A DNA stretch of 48,331 bases, taken from Candidatus Thalassarchaeum betae (lineage in GTDB: Archaea > Thermoplasmatota > Poseidoniia > Poseidoniales > Thalassarchaeaceae). The DNA lies in the NCBI GenBank assembly GCA_022448665.1, contig JAKUUO010000007.1:12810-61140 (forward strand), read 5' to 3'. Each line of letters begins with the position of its first letter. Positions within the stretch are counted from its first letter, which is position 1. Positions 9,197 to 15,926 of the stretch are shown here, one piece after another. The notes under the pieces were generated by a model that did not search any database, was not told the origin of the DNA, and was given only the letters and a program-made list of their open reading frames with translations. A program made the translations under genes and the position numbers.

Positions 9197-9619
9197 TCAG
9201 TCCCCAAGACCACCGGGGAACCAAAGCCCCAATTCGAAAGCCGCTGTTTCCTCGCCGTCCGAGCCGTGAATGATGTTCTGGTCGATGCTGCGGGCGAAGT
9301 CCGCCCTGATGGTTCCCGGATCGGCATCCTCCCAGTTCGTAGCCCCAATCAACTTGCGAGAGGATGCGATTGCATCCTCCCCGTTCCAGGCCATGGCCAC
9401 TACCGGGCCCGAGGTGATGAATTCGATGAGATCAGGGTAGAACGGGCGCTCCTTGTGAACGGCGTAGTGTGTCTCTGCTAGCTCCAGCGGGGGCGTCAGA
9501 TCGCGCCTGCCTAGCATCCGCAGGCCGATGCCCTCGAAGCGTCCGATTATCTCGTCAACAAGGCCACGCTGGACGCCGTCCGGCTTGATCATGATGAAGG
9601 TGGTCTGAGAGCCTCCCAT
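9197..9619 (-). CDS. ndk: Nucleoside diphosphate kinase
   Basis: Transfers the gamma phosphate between nucleoside triphosphates and diphosphates through a phosphohistidine. At 140 residues it is the normal size. It starts with the family segment TTFIMIKPDGVQRGLV (6-21) and carries the active-site His118 in NIIHGSDG. The arginine and glutamate positions around GEDAI and NIIHGSD match the fold. It lies in the usual archaeal operon between rpl24e and infB. The C-terminus ends with WFPGGLGD rather than the longer E-rich tail of some homologues. Confidence 0.97.
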   Translation of the reverse strand: MGGSQTTFIMIKPDGVQRGLVDEIIGRFEGIGLRMLGRRDLTPPLELAETHYAVHKERPFYPDLIEFITSGPVVAMAWNGEDAIASSRKLIGATNWEDADPGTIRADFARSIDQNIIHGSDGEETAAFELGLWFPGGLGD

Positions 9620-9667
9620 GGGGCGGGCGACCCCCCTCCCCTATTTCAACGCAAAGCAGGACACCAT

Positions 9668-9677
9668 CCCCTAGGGG
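9668..9677. repeat. 10-base palindrome between rpl24e and ndk
   Basis: CCCCTAGGGG is a perfect palindrome in the 79-base gap between the L24e stop and the Ndk start. It could be part of a processing hairpin or have no role. Confidence 0.25.
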
Positions 9678-9698
9678 CCATGGATTTCCTAGACTAGA

Positions 9699-9890
9699 TT
9701 ACTTGATGCCGCCCTTCTCGTAGCGCCGGGTCCACTTGAGCCGGCGCGGGTTGCGCTTGAGTTTGAGCATGTTCTTGCGAGCCTTGCTGTCCTTGAACCA
9801 GAACACACTGCCGTCGCGCTTGATGTACATCATGCCGGTGCCCGGCTCGATCTCCTCGTGGGTGAAGCTGCAGATGCGGCGTTCCGGCAT
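9699..9890 (-). CDS. rpl24e: 50S ribosomal protein L24e, zinc-site-degenerate
   Basis: A 63-residue large-subunit protein. The family framework is clear: PERRICSF, then EPGTGMMYIKRDG, then a basic tail (LKLKRNPRRLKWTRRYEKGG). The usual zinc site, C-xx-C near the N-terminus and C-xxx-C in the FCS-KC segment, is nearly gone: only Cys7 remains, Thr10 stands at the second position, and FKDSKARK replaces the last pair. The start ATG at 9890 lies five bases after the S28e stop, with the purine-rich GGTGAGAG as ribosome-binding site. A longer open frame upstream has no family similarity. Synteny with S28e and L7Ae supports the call. Confidence 0.93.
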   Translation of the reverse strand: MPERRICSFTHEEIEPGTGMMYIKRDGSVFWFKDSKARKNMLKLKRNPRRLKWTRRYEKGGIK

Positions 9891-9895
9891 CTCTC

Positions 9896-10114
9896 TCACC
9901 TTCCACCTAGACGGCGGGCCTCTCGACCCGTGTCGTGCAGCATCAGGATGTCGCCCTCGCGCACTGGCCCCAGAACGTTGCGGGTGATGATGCGGCCGAT
10001 GTCTCGGGGGTTGGCCGAGTCGTTGACGCGGACCTTTACCTGAGTGGCCTCGCCGCTCATGCCGGTCCGGCCGATGACCTCGACGACCTCCGCGGGCCAT
10101 GCCTCCTGTGCCAT
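9896..10114 (-). CDS. rps28e: 30S ribosomal protein S28e
   Basis: This 72-residue OB-fold small-subunit protein shows the diagnostic C-terminal block RNVLGPVREGDIL (45-57) followed by EARRLGG. It begins 26 bases after L7Ae with an excellent Shine-Dalgarno, AAGGAGGAG, about eight bases before the ATG. It is co-transcribed with rpl7ae and rpl24e in the order typical of euryarchaea. Confidence 0.97.
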   Translation of the reverse strand: MAQEAWPAEVVEVIGRTGMSGEATQVKVRVNDSANPRDIGRIITRNVLGPVREGDILMLHDTGREARRLGGR

Positions 10115-10139
10115 GCTGAATCTCCTCCTTCATCGGTGC

Positions 10140-10520
10140 TCACGCGGACAGGGTGTCGTAGTGGCCGCTGACTTCCTTGAACTTGTCCTCGGCCTCATTG
10201 TCGACTTCCATGACCGCTATCGCAGCAGTCCTGGTTCCCAGGCTCATCCCAGCCGCCTCGGCCAGGTATGCCTGGTCCTCGACGTAGATGAACGGGATCT
10301 CCTTCTCTCTGCAGATCATAGGGATGTGAGCCAGGAGTTCGCCCGGATTCACGTTCTCGGCCATGACGACCATCTTCGCGTTACCGCGCTCTGCCGCCTT
10401 GGTGACCTCGTTGGCTCCCTTCTTCAGTCGGCCACGACCGTCCTTGCCCAGAGACTTGACCATCTCGTAGACCTGCTCTTGTATGTCGTTCGGGGTTTCA
10501 AATGCTATGTGTACACTCAT
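10140..10520 (-). CDS. rpl7ae: 50S ribosomal protein L7Ae
   Basis: Kink-turn RNA-binding protein; in archaea it is part of the large subunit, of box C/D and H/ACA RNPs, and of RNase P. The 126-residue product has the K-turn-binding block LKKGANEVTKAAERG (32-46) and the loop segment IYVEDQAYLAEAAGMSLGTRTAAIAV. It is the first gene of the translation operon (L7Ae-S28e-L24e-Ndk-aIF5B). It has an AGGAG-type ribosome-binding site (10528-10535) and a TATA element about 48 bases before the start. Confidence 0.97.
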   Translation of the reverse strand: MSVHIAFETPNDIQEQVYEMVKSLGKDGRGRLKKGANEVTKAAERGNAKMVVMAENVNPGELLAHIPMICREKEIPFIYVEDQAYLAEAAGMSLGTRTAAIAVMEVDNEAEDKFKEVSGHYDTLSA

Positions 10521-10562
10521 TGGAACTACTCCTCGTGTTAGGTAAGCCGCCGCACGACGTGG

Positions 10563-10573
10563 CTGATATAAAC
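10563..10573 (-). promoter_or_regulatory. Promoter TATA box of the L7Ae-aIF5B operon
   Basis: On the minus strand the sequence reads CGTTTATATC, centred about 48 bases upstream of the L7Ae start. Transcription would begin near 10541, giving a leader of about 20 bases that contains the CGAGGAG ribosome-binding site. This leadered promoter contrasts with the many leaderless-type starts elsewhere in the window. A 5-3-5 inverted repeat (CGACC-GTA-GGTCG) lies at 10593-10605, between this promoter and prs. Confidence 0.55.
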
Positions 10574-10611
10574 GAAACGGATTGAAAGAAACCGACCGTA
10601 GGTCGCATTGG

Positions 10612-11541
10612 CTAACTCATCAGCTGCTTCAGGCCTCGGGCCAGAGCCGGTGCCGCACTCACCACGGCCCTCGGATTGGGCAGCGAATCGGTGCTGTGCA
10701 CGCCGTCGACGTGGCTGGCCAGCCTCAGGATGGCTCCACCCGTGAACAGGCCGTGGGTGCAGGCGGCGTGGACCTCGACAGCGCCCTGGCGCCGCAGCGC
10801 GTCGCTGGCGCGGCAGATGGTGCCGCCGGTGCTGATCATGTCGTCGACGATGGCGACGACCTTGCCGTTGACGTCAAGATCCTTGGGGGTGTGCTCGATG
10901 GTGCGGGCATCGACCCGTGTCTTCTCGAGGTAGGAGAACTCGCAGCCGATCAAGCCCGCTACCTCGGTGGCCCTGGCGATGGCGCCCTTGTCGGGGCTGA
11001 GGATGAAATCGGGGCTGACCTCCGTTTGCAGCCGCTCGGCGATTTCCGGCATCGAGCTGACGAACTGCATAGGCACGCCCATTCCCTCGAGGACCGCCGG
11101 CTCGTGTAGGTCGAGGATTGCGATGCCATCGCAGCTGCGCTCGAGGATCTCGGCGATGACGCGGGCGGAGAGCGCCTCGCCTTTCGAGAAACGCTTGTCT
11201 TGGCGCGAGTAGCCGAAGTATGGGATTGCGAGGTAGATGCCGGGCCCCACGTCGTCGAGGCTCTGTGGCTCCTCTTTCTTGAGGTTAGAGAGCTCGCCCT
11301 TGCGAACGTCCGCTAACGCCTCGAGGAGGAGGACGGTCTGAACGACACCGGAGTCTGGGTAGGTGTTCGAAACCAGCACGACCGGCTCGGCGCGAACGGC
11401 GTCGATCGCATCGGACGGGACGCGCACGTAGCCCTCGCCGTCGGGGAACCTGCGGCTCACCAGTTCGATGTGCTGCATCCCGAGAAGGGGAGCCAGAGAG
11501 GCTGCCACGTCGCGGCCGGAGGAACCACTCACAACCGGCAT
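10612..11541 (-). CDS. prs: Ribose-phosphate pyrophosphokinase (PRPP synthase)
   Basis: Makes PRPP from ribose 5-phosphate and ATP for nucleotide, histidine and tryptophan synthesis. The 309-residue product has the ATP-loop segment YSRQDKRF (111-118), the metal-binding motif around DLHEP (144-148) and the PRPP-binding loop IVDDMISTGGTI (231-242). The early part VSRRFPDGEGYVR is typical of the family. An acidic insertion, LKKEEPQSLDDVG (about 87-99), precedes the flexible loop. The gene lies 63 bases downstream of the tRNA-Ile gene on the same strand and could share its transcript. Confidence 0.95.
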   Translation of the reverse strand: MPVVSGSSGRDVAASLAPLLGMQHIELVSRRFPDGEGYVRVPSDAIDAVRAEPVVLVSNTYPDSGVVQTVLLLEALADVRKGELSNLKKEEPQSLDDVGPGIYLAIPYFGYSRQDKRFSKGEALSARVIAEILERSCDGIAILDLHEPAVLEGMGVPMQFVSSMPEIAERLQTEVSPDFILSPDKGAIARATEVAGLIGCEFSYLEKTRVDARTIEHTPKDLDVNGKVVAIVDDMISTGGTICRASDALRRQGAVEVHAACTHGLFTGGAILRLASHVDGVHSTDSLPNPRAVVSAAPALARGLKQLMS

Positions 11542-11604
11542 GTGACAAGGAGCCGCTCTGATTGCCCTTCATGACTCTGCCGACGGGCACTGGGTGGGTT
11601 GTTT

Positions 11605-11682
11605 TGGTGGGCATGACAGGATTTGAACCTGCGACCTCCCGGTTATCAGCCGGGTGCTCCAGCCAAACTAAGCTACACGCCC
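11605..11682 (-). tRNA. tRNA-Ile (anticodon GAT), CCA encoded
   Basis: On the minus strand the acceptor 5' arm GGGCGTG (ending at 11682) pairs with CATGCCC, with one G-U pair. The anticodon stem CCCGG/CCGGG holds the loop CTGATAA with anticodon GAT, and the T arm GCAGG-TTCAAAT-CCTGT is canonical. Discriminator A (11608) is followed by an encoded CCA (11605-11607). No intron is seen. It is the only tRNA gene in the window. Confidence 0.95.
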
Positions 11683-11734
11683 TTGAGCAGACATGGGACA
11701 CCCGAATCTGATTTCAAGATGTTCCTAGGGGCAC

Positions 11735-12322
11735 TCACTCTTCTTCCGAGCCTTCGCCATTGAGCTTGAGATAACTCGGGAGGGTGACAAGCCTCTTCAT
11801 CGAGCAGCGCATTATGATTTCATCCATTCTAGCAGTTGTCCTGGCCAGTTGGCCTACCGGGACGACGATGGTCTCTGGTAGCCCGTGCCGCTTGCGCATG
11901 ATGTAGTGCGGTTGGACCACCAGACCCTTGTAGGTCCGCTTGATCTTGACCAAGTCGATAACGTTGCCCAAGTCCTCGTTGTCGTTGTCGAGCACGGCTC
12001 TGTCGAGCAGTTCGTCCGGCGCGTACATCTGATTATCGATACGGACCGTGTTCCTCCACCTGCGCTGTAACTCGCGCATCGACTTTGAGAGCTTCACTCC
12101 GCCATCGGGTCTGATGCTGTGCACCAGCTCCTTGTGTAGCGGAGCGTACTCTGCGGGCTTTCTCATGTATTCCTCAGCCACGTCGTCCTCGACTTGGATT
12201 CGCATCGATCGCACGAGCTCGTCGCGCGGGTGAAAACGCTCTCCTGTTATCACACCGACTCGAGTCTCACCGACGTAGACCTCTCTCTCTAGTAGTTCTT
12301 GTATTCTGTATTCTTCGCTCAC
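11735..12322 (-). CDS. Conserved-looking cytoplasmic protein, possibly two PRC-barrel-like units
   Basis: A 195-residue soluble protein that I do not recognise securely. Two short segments, EVYVGETRVGVITGERF (about 13-29) and NEDLGNVIDLVKIKR (about 115-129), resemble the strand-turn-strand opening of PRC-barrel domains (a Gly followed by V/I-D/T), so a duplicated beta-barrel is possible. The C-terminus is basic with an ARTTARMDEIIMRCSMKRL helix, then an acidic tail. The start is GTG, with no clear Shine-Dalgarno. It stands head to head with the lysine aminotransferase across an AT-rich 278-base gap. The PRC-barrel reading is tentative. Confidence 0.75.
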   Translation of the reverse strand: MSEEYRIQELLEREVYVGETRVGVITGERFHPRDELVRSMRIQVEDDVAEEYMRKPAEYAPLHKELVHSIRPDGGVKLSKSMRELQRRWRNTVRIDNQMYAPDELLDRAVLDNDNEDLGNVIDLVKIKRTYKGLVVQPHYIMRKRHGLPETIVVPVGQLARTTARMDEIIMRCSMKRLVTLPSYLKLNGEGSEEE

Positions 12323-12600
12323 TCAGTTCCCCCCCCGTCGGGAGGAGAAGTGCATCCCCCGGCAATTCTCCGCACGGCCAGTTGGTGGTTTGGCACTTAT
12401 ACTATACGATTACAAAGACTGATAATCCAATTGGAATATTTCTCTTTCATCGAAGTTTTCAATTGGAAAACTAAAGTCAGTTTGATTTATTGTATGATTA
12501 TCGGAAATCGAGTTTTCAACGATTCCGGAGGCTAATGGGACGCAATCCGAGAACCTGATACCGGAGAATGTTGATGTGAGGATTCGGCCTCGCTGATGGC
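12323..12600. promoter_or_regulatory. AT-rich divergent intergenic region
   Basis: The longest gene-free stretch in the window (278 bases) and far more AT-rich than its surroundings. It holds TATA-like runs at about 12397-12408 (TTATACTATACG) and about 12485-12500, the palindrome CCAATTGG (12427-12434), a larger inverted repeat (12454-12472) and a further copy of AGTTTTCAA at 12511-12519. No ORF or RNA gene is apparent. It separates the unknown protein (minus) from the lysine aminotransferase (plus), and likely carries both promoters. Confidence 0.6.
12454..12472. promoter_or_regulatory. Candidate operator AGTTTTC-N5-GAAAACT
   Basis: Perfect 7-base inverted arms around the 5-base spacer AATTG. 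A third half-site-like copy, AGTTTTCAA, lies 57 bases downstream. Placement in a divergent promoter region suggests a dimeric regulator site; no regulator is identified. Confidence 0.4.
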
Positions 12601-13962
12601 ATGGGGTTGGGAGCCGACTTGGTCCATTCCACCCTTGGCCGTCACATACTGGCTGATGGGTACGACTTCGTGATCGATTTGGACAAGTCAGCCGGCTGCC
12701 ACTTCCACGACTCGAGGAGCGGACGGGACATCCTCGACATGTTCTCCTGCTTCGCCTCGCTCCCTTTGGGCTGGAACCATCCCGATCTCCTTGCAGCCAA
12801 GGGAGAGCTGGCTCGGGCGTCGGTCAACAAGGTCGCCAACTCGGACCTCTATACAGAGGCGATGGCCGAGTCTGTGGCCGCGTTCGGTAGAATCGCAGCT
12901 CCTTCCTATCTGCCTCATCACTTCTTCGTCTCGGGCGGCGCGCTCGCTGTAGAGAACACCATGAAGGCGGCGATGGACTGGAAGTCGCACGACCGCGAGG
13001 CGAAGGGGATTGACGCGTCGGGCAAGTTCGACTGGGATACCGATCAGGAGAAGTCCTCGCATCTGACTATCGGCCACTTCCACGAGGCCTTCCACGGTCG
13101 CTCGGGCTACACGCTCTCGGTCACCAACACCGATCCGAACAAGACCGCGCGCTTCGCCAAATTTGACTGGCCGCGCTTCGATAACCCAAAGGTCCGCTTC
13201 CCTGTGGATGAGGCTGAGAACGCACGACTGGACGCCTGTGAGGCGGCCACTCTGGATTCCATCAGGGCCCATGCCGAGGCCAACCCAGACACCATGGCGG
13301 CCATCATCATGGAACCCATCCAGGGCGAGGGCGGTGACAATCACTTCCGCGACTCTTTCCTGCGCGACATGAGATCGGTCTGCGATGAGGTCGGTGCTCT
13401 GTACATCTTCGATGAGGTGCAGACCGGGATGGGCGCCACCGGCAGGATGTGGGCACACCAGCACTCCAGTGTCGAGCCCGACATGATAGCCTTCGGCAAG
13501 AAGTCACAGGTCTGCGGGCTGATGGCCGGACCGCGCCTCAAGGAGTTCGACGACAACGTCTTCGCGACATCTAGCAGAATCAACTCGACCTGGGGTGGCA
13601 ACCTGACCGACTTCGTTCGTGCCCGTCTGATACTGGAGACCATCGAGCGTGACGACCTAGTGAGGAACGCCGAGGTGGTCGGTGCCGAGCTGATTGCCGG
13701 CCTCAATGAGTTCGGGGCATCACACGAGATGGTGAGCAGCGTTCGCGGACGTGGGCTCTTCGCCGCCTTCACACTGCCTAGCCAGGATATACGCAACAGG
13801 TTCAACTCGGCTTGCCTTGAAGCGGGAATGCACGTCCTGAACTCGGGGACGCAGAGCATCAGACTGCGCCCGAGCCTGACTTTTTCCTCTGACGAGGTCA
13901 ACGAAGGCCTCAACATTCTCGAAAGCGTTGCGAACAGCATCGAGTCCAGTGCCGTAGCTTAG
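12601..13962 (+). CDS. lat: L-lysine 6-transaminase (lysine epsilon-aminotransferase)
   Basis: PLP enzyme that moves the epsilon-amino group of lysine to 2-oxoglutarate, giving aminoadipate semialdehyde for lysine catabolism. At 453 residues it has the expected size. Segments specific to this subgroup of class III aminotransferases include MFSCFASLPLGWNHP, the HGRSGYTLSVTNTDP stretch, EPIQGEGGDNHFR, IFDEVQTG, and the Schiff-base lysine in FGKKSQVCG at residue 300 (nt 13498). The conserved RINSTWGGNL follows. An in-frame stop at 12577-12579 rules out a longer start. A putative SDR-like protein begins seven bases after the stop and is probably co-transcribed. A different omega-aminotransferase substrate cannot be fully excluded. 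Confidence 0.92.
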   Translation: MGLGADLVHSTLGRHILADGYDFVIDLDKSAGCHFHDSRSGRDILDMFSCFASLPLGWNHPDLLAAKGELARASVNKVANSDLYTEAMAESVAAFGRIAAPSYLPHHFFVSGGALAVENTMKAAMDWKSHDREAKGIDASGKFDWDTDQEKSSHLTIGHFHEAFHGRSGYTLSVTNTDPNKTARFAKFDWPRFDNPKVRFPVDEAENARLDACEAATLDSIRAHAEANPDTMAAIIMEPIQGEGGDNHFRDSFLRDMRSVCDEVGALYIFDEVQTGMGATGRMWAHQHSSVEPDMIAFGKKSQVCGLMAGPRLKEFDDNVFATSSRINSTWGGNLTDFVRARLILETIERDDLVRNAEVVGAELIAGLNEFGASHEMVSSVRGRGLFAAFTLPSQDIRNRFNSACLEAGMHVLNSGTQSIRLRPSLTFSSDEVNEGLNILESVANSIESSAVA

Positions 13963-13969
13963 TGGTAGA

Positions 13970-14650
13970 ATGCCCAAGATAGTCTACATCAGTGGCGCAG
14001 TCGACGCCTTCTACCACTCTTTGGCCGAACGACTCCACCGAGCCGGAGCGACGCTGACTGAAGACCCCGAGGAAGCCGAGATCACGGTCGCTATCGGAGA
14101 GGGCGCCAGCGGTGATGTCGCCATCGTCCCCGCCCATGTCTATCACGGCGAAGCCGGACTGGTCGTCCGGATTCACGACCTGCTGATTCCCGAGGGCGCT
14201 GTGGACTGGGGGACCGAGGTCCTCCACGAGTGGGCTGACTGGGTCAAGGAGGGTGCAGAGGGGATTCACCCGCCAGATATCGAGGCACGTCATTGGGTCC
14301 ATGTCAGAGACGCGACCGACGCGCTCTCGCTGCTGATCCTCGCAGACACGGACGCGATGGTCCAGGGCGTTCTGGACATGAGCGGTCGCAGAGCCTGGAC
14401 ACCACGGTCTGTCGTCGAAGAGATGAGGATGCTGTGGCTACGCTTCACTAACGCCCTGCATCACAGCCACACGATAGAGTCCCTCACTGACTATCCAAGC
14501 CCAGCTTCCTCGAGCTACAGGCCGATGCCAGTGAGGCCTGATCTGGGTCCTCTGCACGATGCGCTGCTGAGCGCAGGCGGAGAGGGCTGGCGCCCTCTGG
14601 TTTCCATGAGGGTGGCTCTGATGGAAGTCTTCGCGCACAGAAACGACTGA
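13970..14650 (+). CDS. Degenerate SDR/epimerase-like protein
   Basis: A 226-residue protein that resembles the C-terminal half of extended SDR sugar epimerases: LVVRIHDLLIP takes the place of the usual RLFNVYGP strand, and RHWVHVRDATDALSLLI matches the R-x-FVHVxDxAxA block, followed by GVLDMSGRRAWTPRSVVEEM. The N-terminus (KIVYISGAVDAFYHSLAERL) has a strand-helix outline but lacks the GxxGxxG nucleotide-binding motif, and no YxxxK catalytic pair is seen. It is therefore either a shortened, non-catalytic relative or a divergent enzyme. It starts seven bases after lat, which suggests coupled expression. Nothing in the sequence gives a substrate. Confidence 0.72.
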   Translation: MPKIVYISGAVDAFYHSLAERLHRAGATLTEDPEEAEITVAIGEGASGDVAIVPAHVYHGEAGLVVRIHDLLIPEGAVDWGTEVLHEWADWVKEGAEGIHPPDIEARHWVHVRDATDALSLLILADTDAMVQGVLDMSGRRAWTPRSVVEEMRMLWLRFTNALHHSHTIESLTDYPSPASSSYRPMPVRPDLGPLHDALLSAGGEGWRPLVSMRVALMEVFAHRND

Positions 14651-14651
14651 T

Positions 14652-14834
14652 TCAACGCGTGTTCTTGTCGGACTGGACCTGCTTCCTGACGTCCTGAGCG
14701 CAGCCCTTGCAAGACTGCATGGCCTTTCGAACGCGCGTTCCCGCGGCGCTGTTGCCCCGGTCGTGCTTTGCAGCATCTCCCAGAGCATCTGTTAGTGCAT
14801 CTATCATTCCCTGTACCATCGATTCAACGGACAT
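14652..14834 (-). CDS. Small histone Hc1-like basic protein
   Basis: A 60-residue product from the ATG at 14834. The C-terminal half, GNSAAGTRVRKAMQSCKG followed by CAQDVRKQVQSDKN, resembles the conserved N-AAGxRxRKAL-xxxKxxAxxxRKxxQ block of Hc1/histone-H1-like DNA-binding proteins of bacteria and some archaea. The N-terminal part is a hydrophobic-acidic helix (MVQGMIDALTDALGDAAKHD). The ATG was chosen because a TATA element sits 28 bases upstream; a GTG at 14894 would give 80 residues but would include the promoter. A CxxC-like pair (C-KG-C) within the basic helix is unusual. A DNA-packaging role is inference from similarity only. Confidence 0.68.
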   Translation of the reverse strand: MSVESMVQGMIDALTDALGDAAKHDRGNSAAGTRVRKAMQSCKGCAQDVRKQVQSDKNTR

Positions 14835-14857
14835 GGAGTCGGGCGCCGTGCCGAACG

Positions 14858-14867
14858 CTCTTATGCG
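14858..14867 (-). promoter_or_regulatory. Promoter of the small Hc1-like gene
   Basis: Minus-strand CGCATAAGAG is centred 28 bases before the ATG at 14834, the spacing for a leaderless archaeal transcript. It is preceded by AAA, compatible with a BRE element. Confidence 0.5.
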
Positions 14868-14897
14868 TTTGCCCGGCATTGGTGGCGTTTTCACGCA

Positions 14898-15926
14898 CTA
14901 ATCGCGGAATAAATCCGCGCCGAGAATAGGAAGCAGTACGCTCGCATCGCCCTCGACCACGACCTGAGGCGCCTCCGGGCGCACCTTTCCCCACGATATC
15001 GCCTCGCGCAGACGAGCGCCTGAGAGTGAACCGTCGTGCTCGGCCGCAGTCGTGATGCCAACCGCTGAGTCGAGGCCCCCGCGGTACTGGTTCCACCAGA
15101 TGACGTGATGCTTCGAGATCCCTCCACCGACCATCAGGGCGTGGCTCTCTTCGGCTGTCCAAGTCAGGTCAGAGAGTATCTGCTCGTCGGCTAGGAAGTC
15201 GACCATGAAATCGGGGCTCTTCTGCCGGTGCATGAACAGTTGCGAGCCGATGGAGCCGTCTGAGAGCCCCGGGATGACGATCGGTACGCGATGCTTGGCA
15301 GCCCAGTGGAGAAGCGACGACTCATCGTCAATGCGATCACCCATGGCCCAGCACAACTCTACTGAGCCGAAGCCCAGCCACGGGTTATCCGGATCGGCCT
15401 CGCGCCGCTCGGCCTCGATCTCCTGCAACCAGGGGAGGACCACCTGCTCGAGAATCTCCCCGTAGCACTCATTGGGAATGATGACGTTGCCCAACCGATT
15501 GAGTCCCTCCTCGGCTAGTGCGATGTCATCGAGGCGAAAGTCGCCGTGGAAGTAGTCCTGATAGGTGCGAGCGATGTCATGGTCGAGCGTCCCACAGGTC
15601 GTGATGACGACGTTGAACGACTTGCGCTTGAGCGCCTCGAGGAAGAAGCCGCGCGTTCCGGTGGCGCACAGGCAGGCAGGGAATGAGAGCCAGTTCAGCA
15701 CCCCGTCCTGATCGCTCTTTGCAATCGAGTCACGCAGTACATCGCGCGCGTGCGCGAGTTTGGTGGCAGTGAAGCCGCCGGCGCGCCCCATCTGGTCGAT
15801 GAGCGAGCGCACATCGCCCGTGGCGGTGAAGTCGTAGTCCTCCACAGGCGCGGTGAAGTCGTCCTTGCCGTAGCCCGACACAGGCCTCCGCAGTGCTTCC
15901 GAGCCTTCAATTCGACGCACTCTCAA
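14898..15926 (-). CDS. dys: Deoxyhypusine synthase
   Basis: Transfers the butylamine part of spermidine via NAD to a lysine of aIF5A, the first step of hypusine formation, which is specific to archaea and eukaryotes. The 342-residue product has the family blocks SFPACLCATGTRGFF, TTCGTLDHDIARTY, PGLSDGSIGSQL, MVGGGISKHH and the C-terminal REAISWGKVRPEA with the active-site lysine region, then VVVEGDASVLLPIL. The GTG start at 15926 overlaps the uvrB 3' end by 20 bases, so translation is probably coupled. Near the stop codon the DNA contains a hairpin CGCGGA-ATAAA-TCCGCG (14903-14919). Confidence 0.95.
   Translation of the reverse strand: MRVRRIEGSEALRRPVSGYGKDDFTAPVEDYDFTATGDVRSLIDQMGRAGGFTATKLAHARDVLRDSIAKSDQDGVLNWLSFPACLCATGTRGFFLEALKRKSFNVVITTCGTLDHDIARTYQDYFHGDFRLDDIALAEEGLNRLGNVIIPNECYGEILEQVVLPWLQEIEAERREADPDNPWLGFGSVELCWAMGDRIDDESSLLHWAAKHRVPIVIPGLSDGSIGSQLFMHRQKSPDFMVDFLADEQILSDLTWTAEESHALMVGGGISKHHVIWWNQYRGGLDSAVGITTAAEHDGSLSGARLREAISWGKVRPEAPQVVVEGDASVLLPILGADLFRD

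Noticed and set aside
13949..13971. tRNA-like start (GCCGTAGCTTAGTGGTAGAATG) at the end of lat
   Set aside because: It looks like the acceptor and D arm of a tRNA, but no anticodon or T arm follows, and it codes the last residues of lat and the start of the next gene.
14903..14919. CGCGGA-ATAAA-TCCGCG hairpin as a terminator
   Set aside because: It overlaps the last codons of deoxyhypusine synthase and has no T-run after it; mentioned only with that gene.
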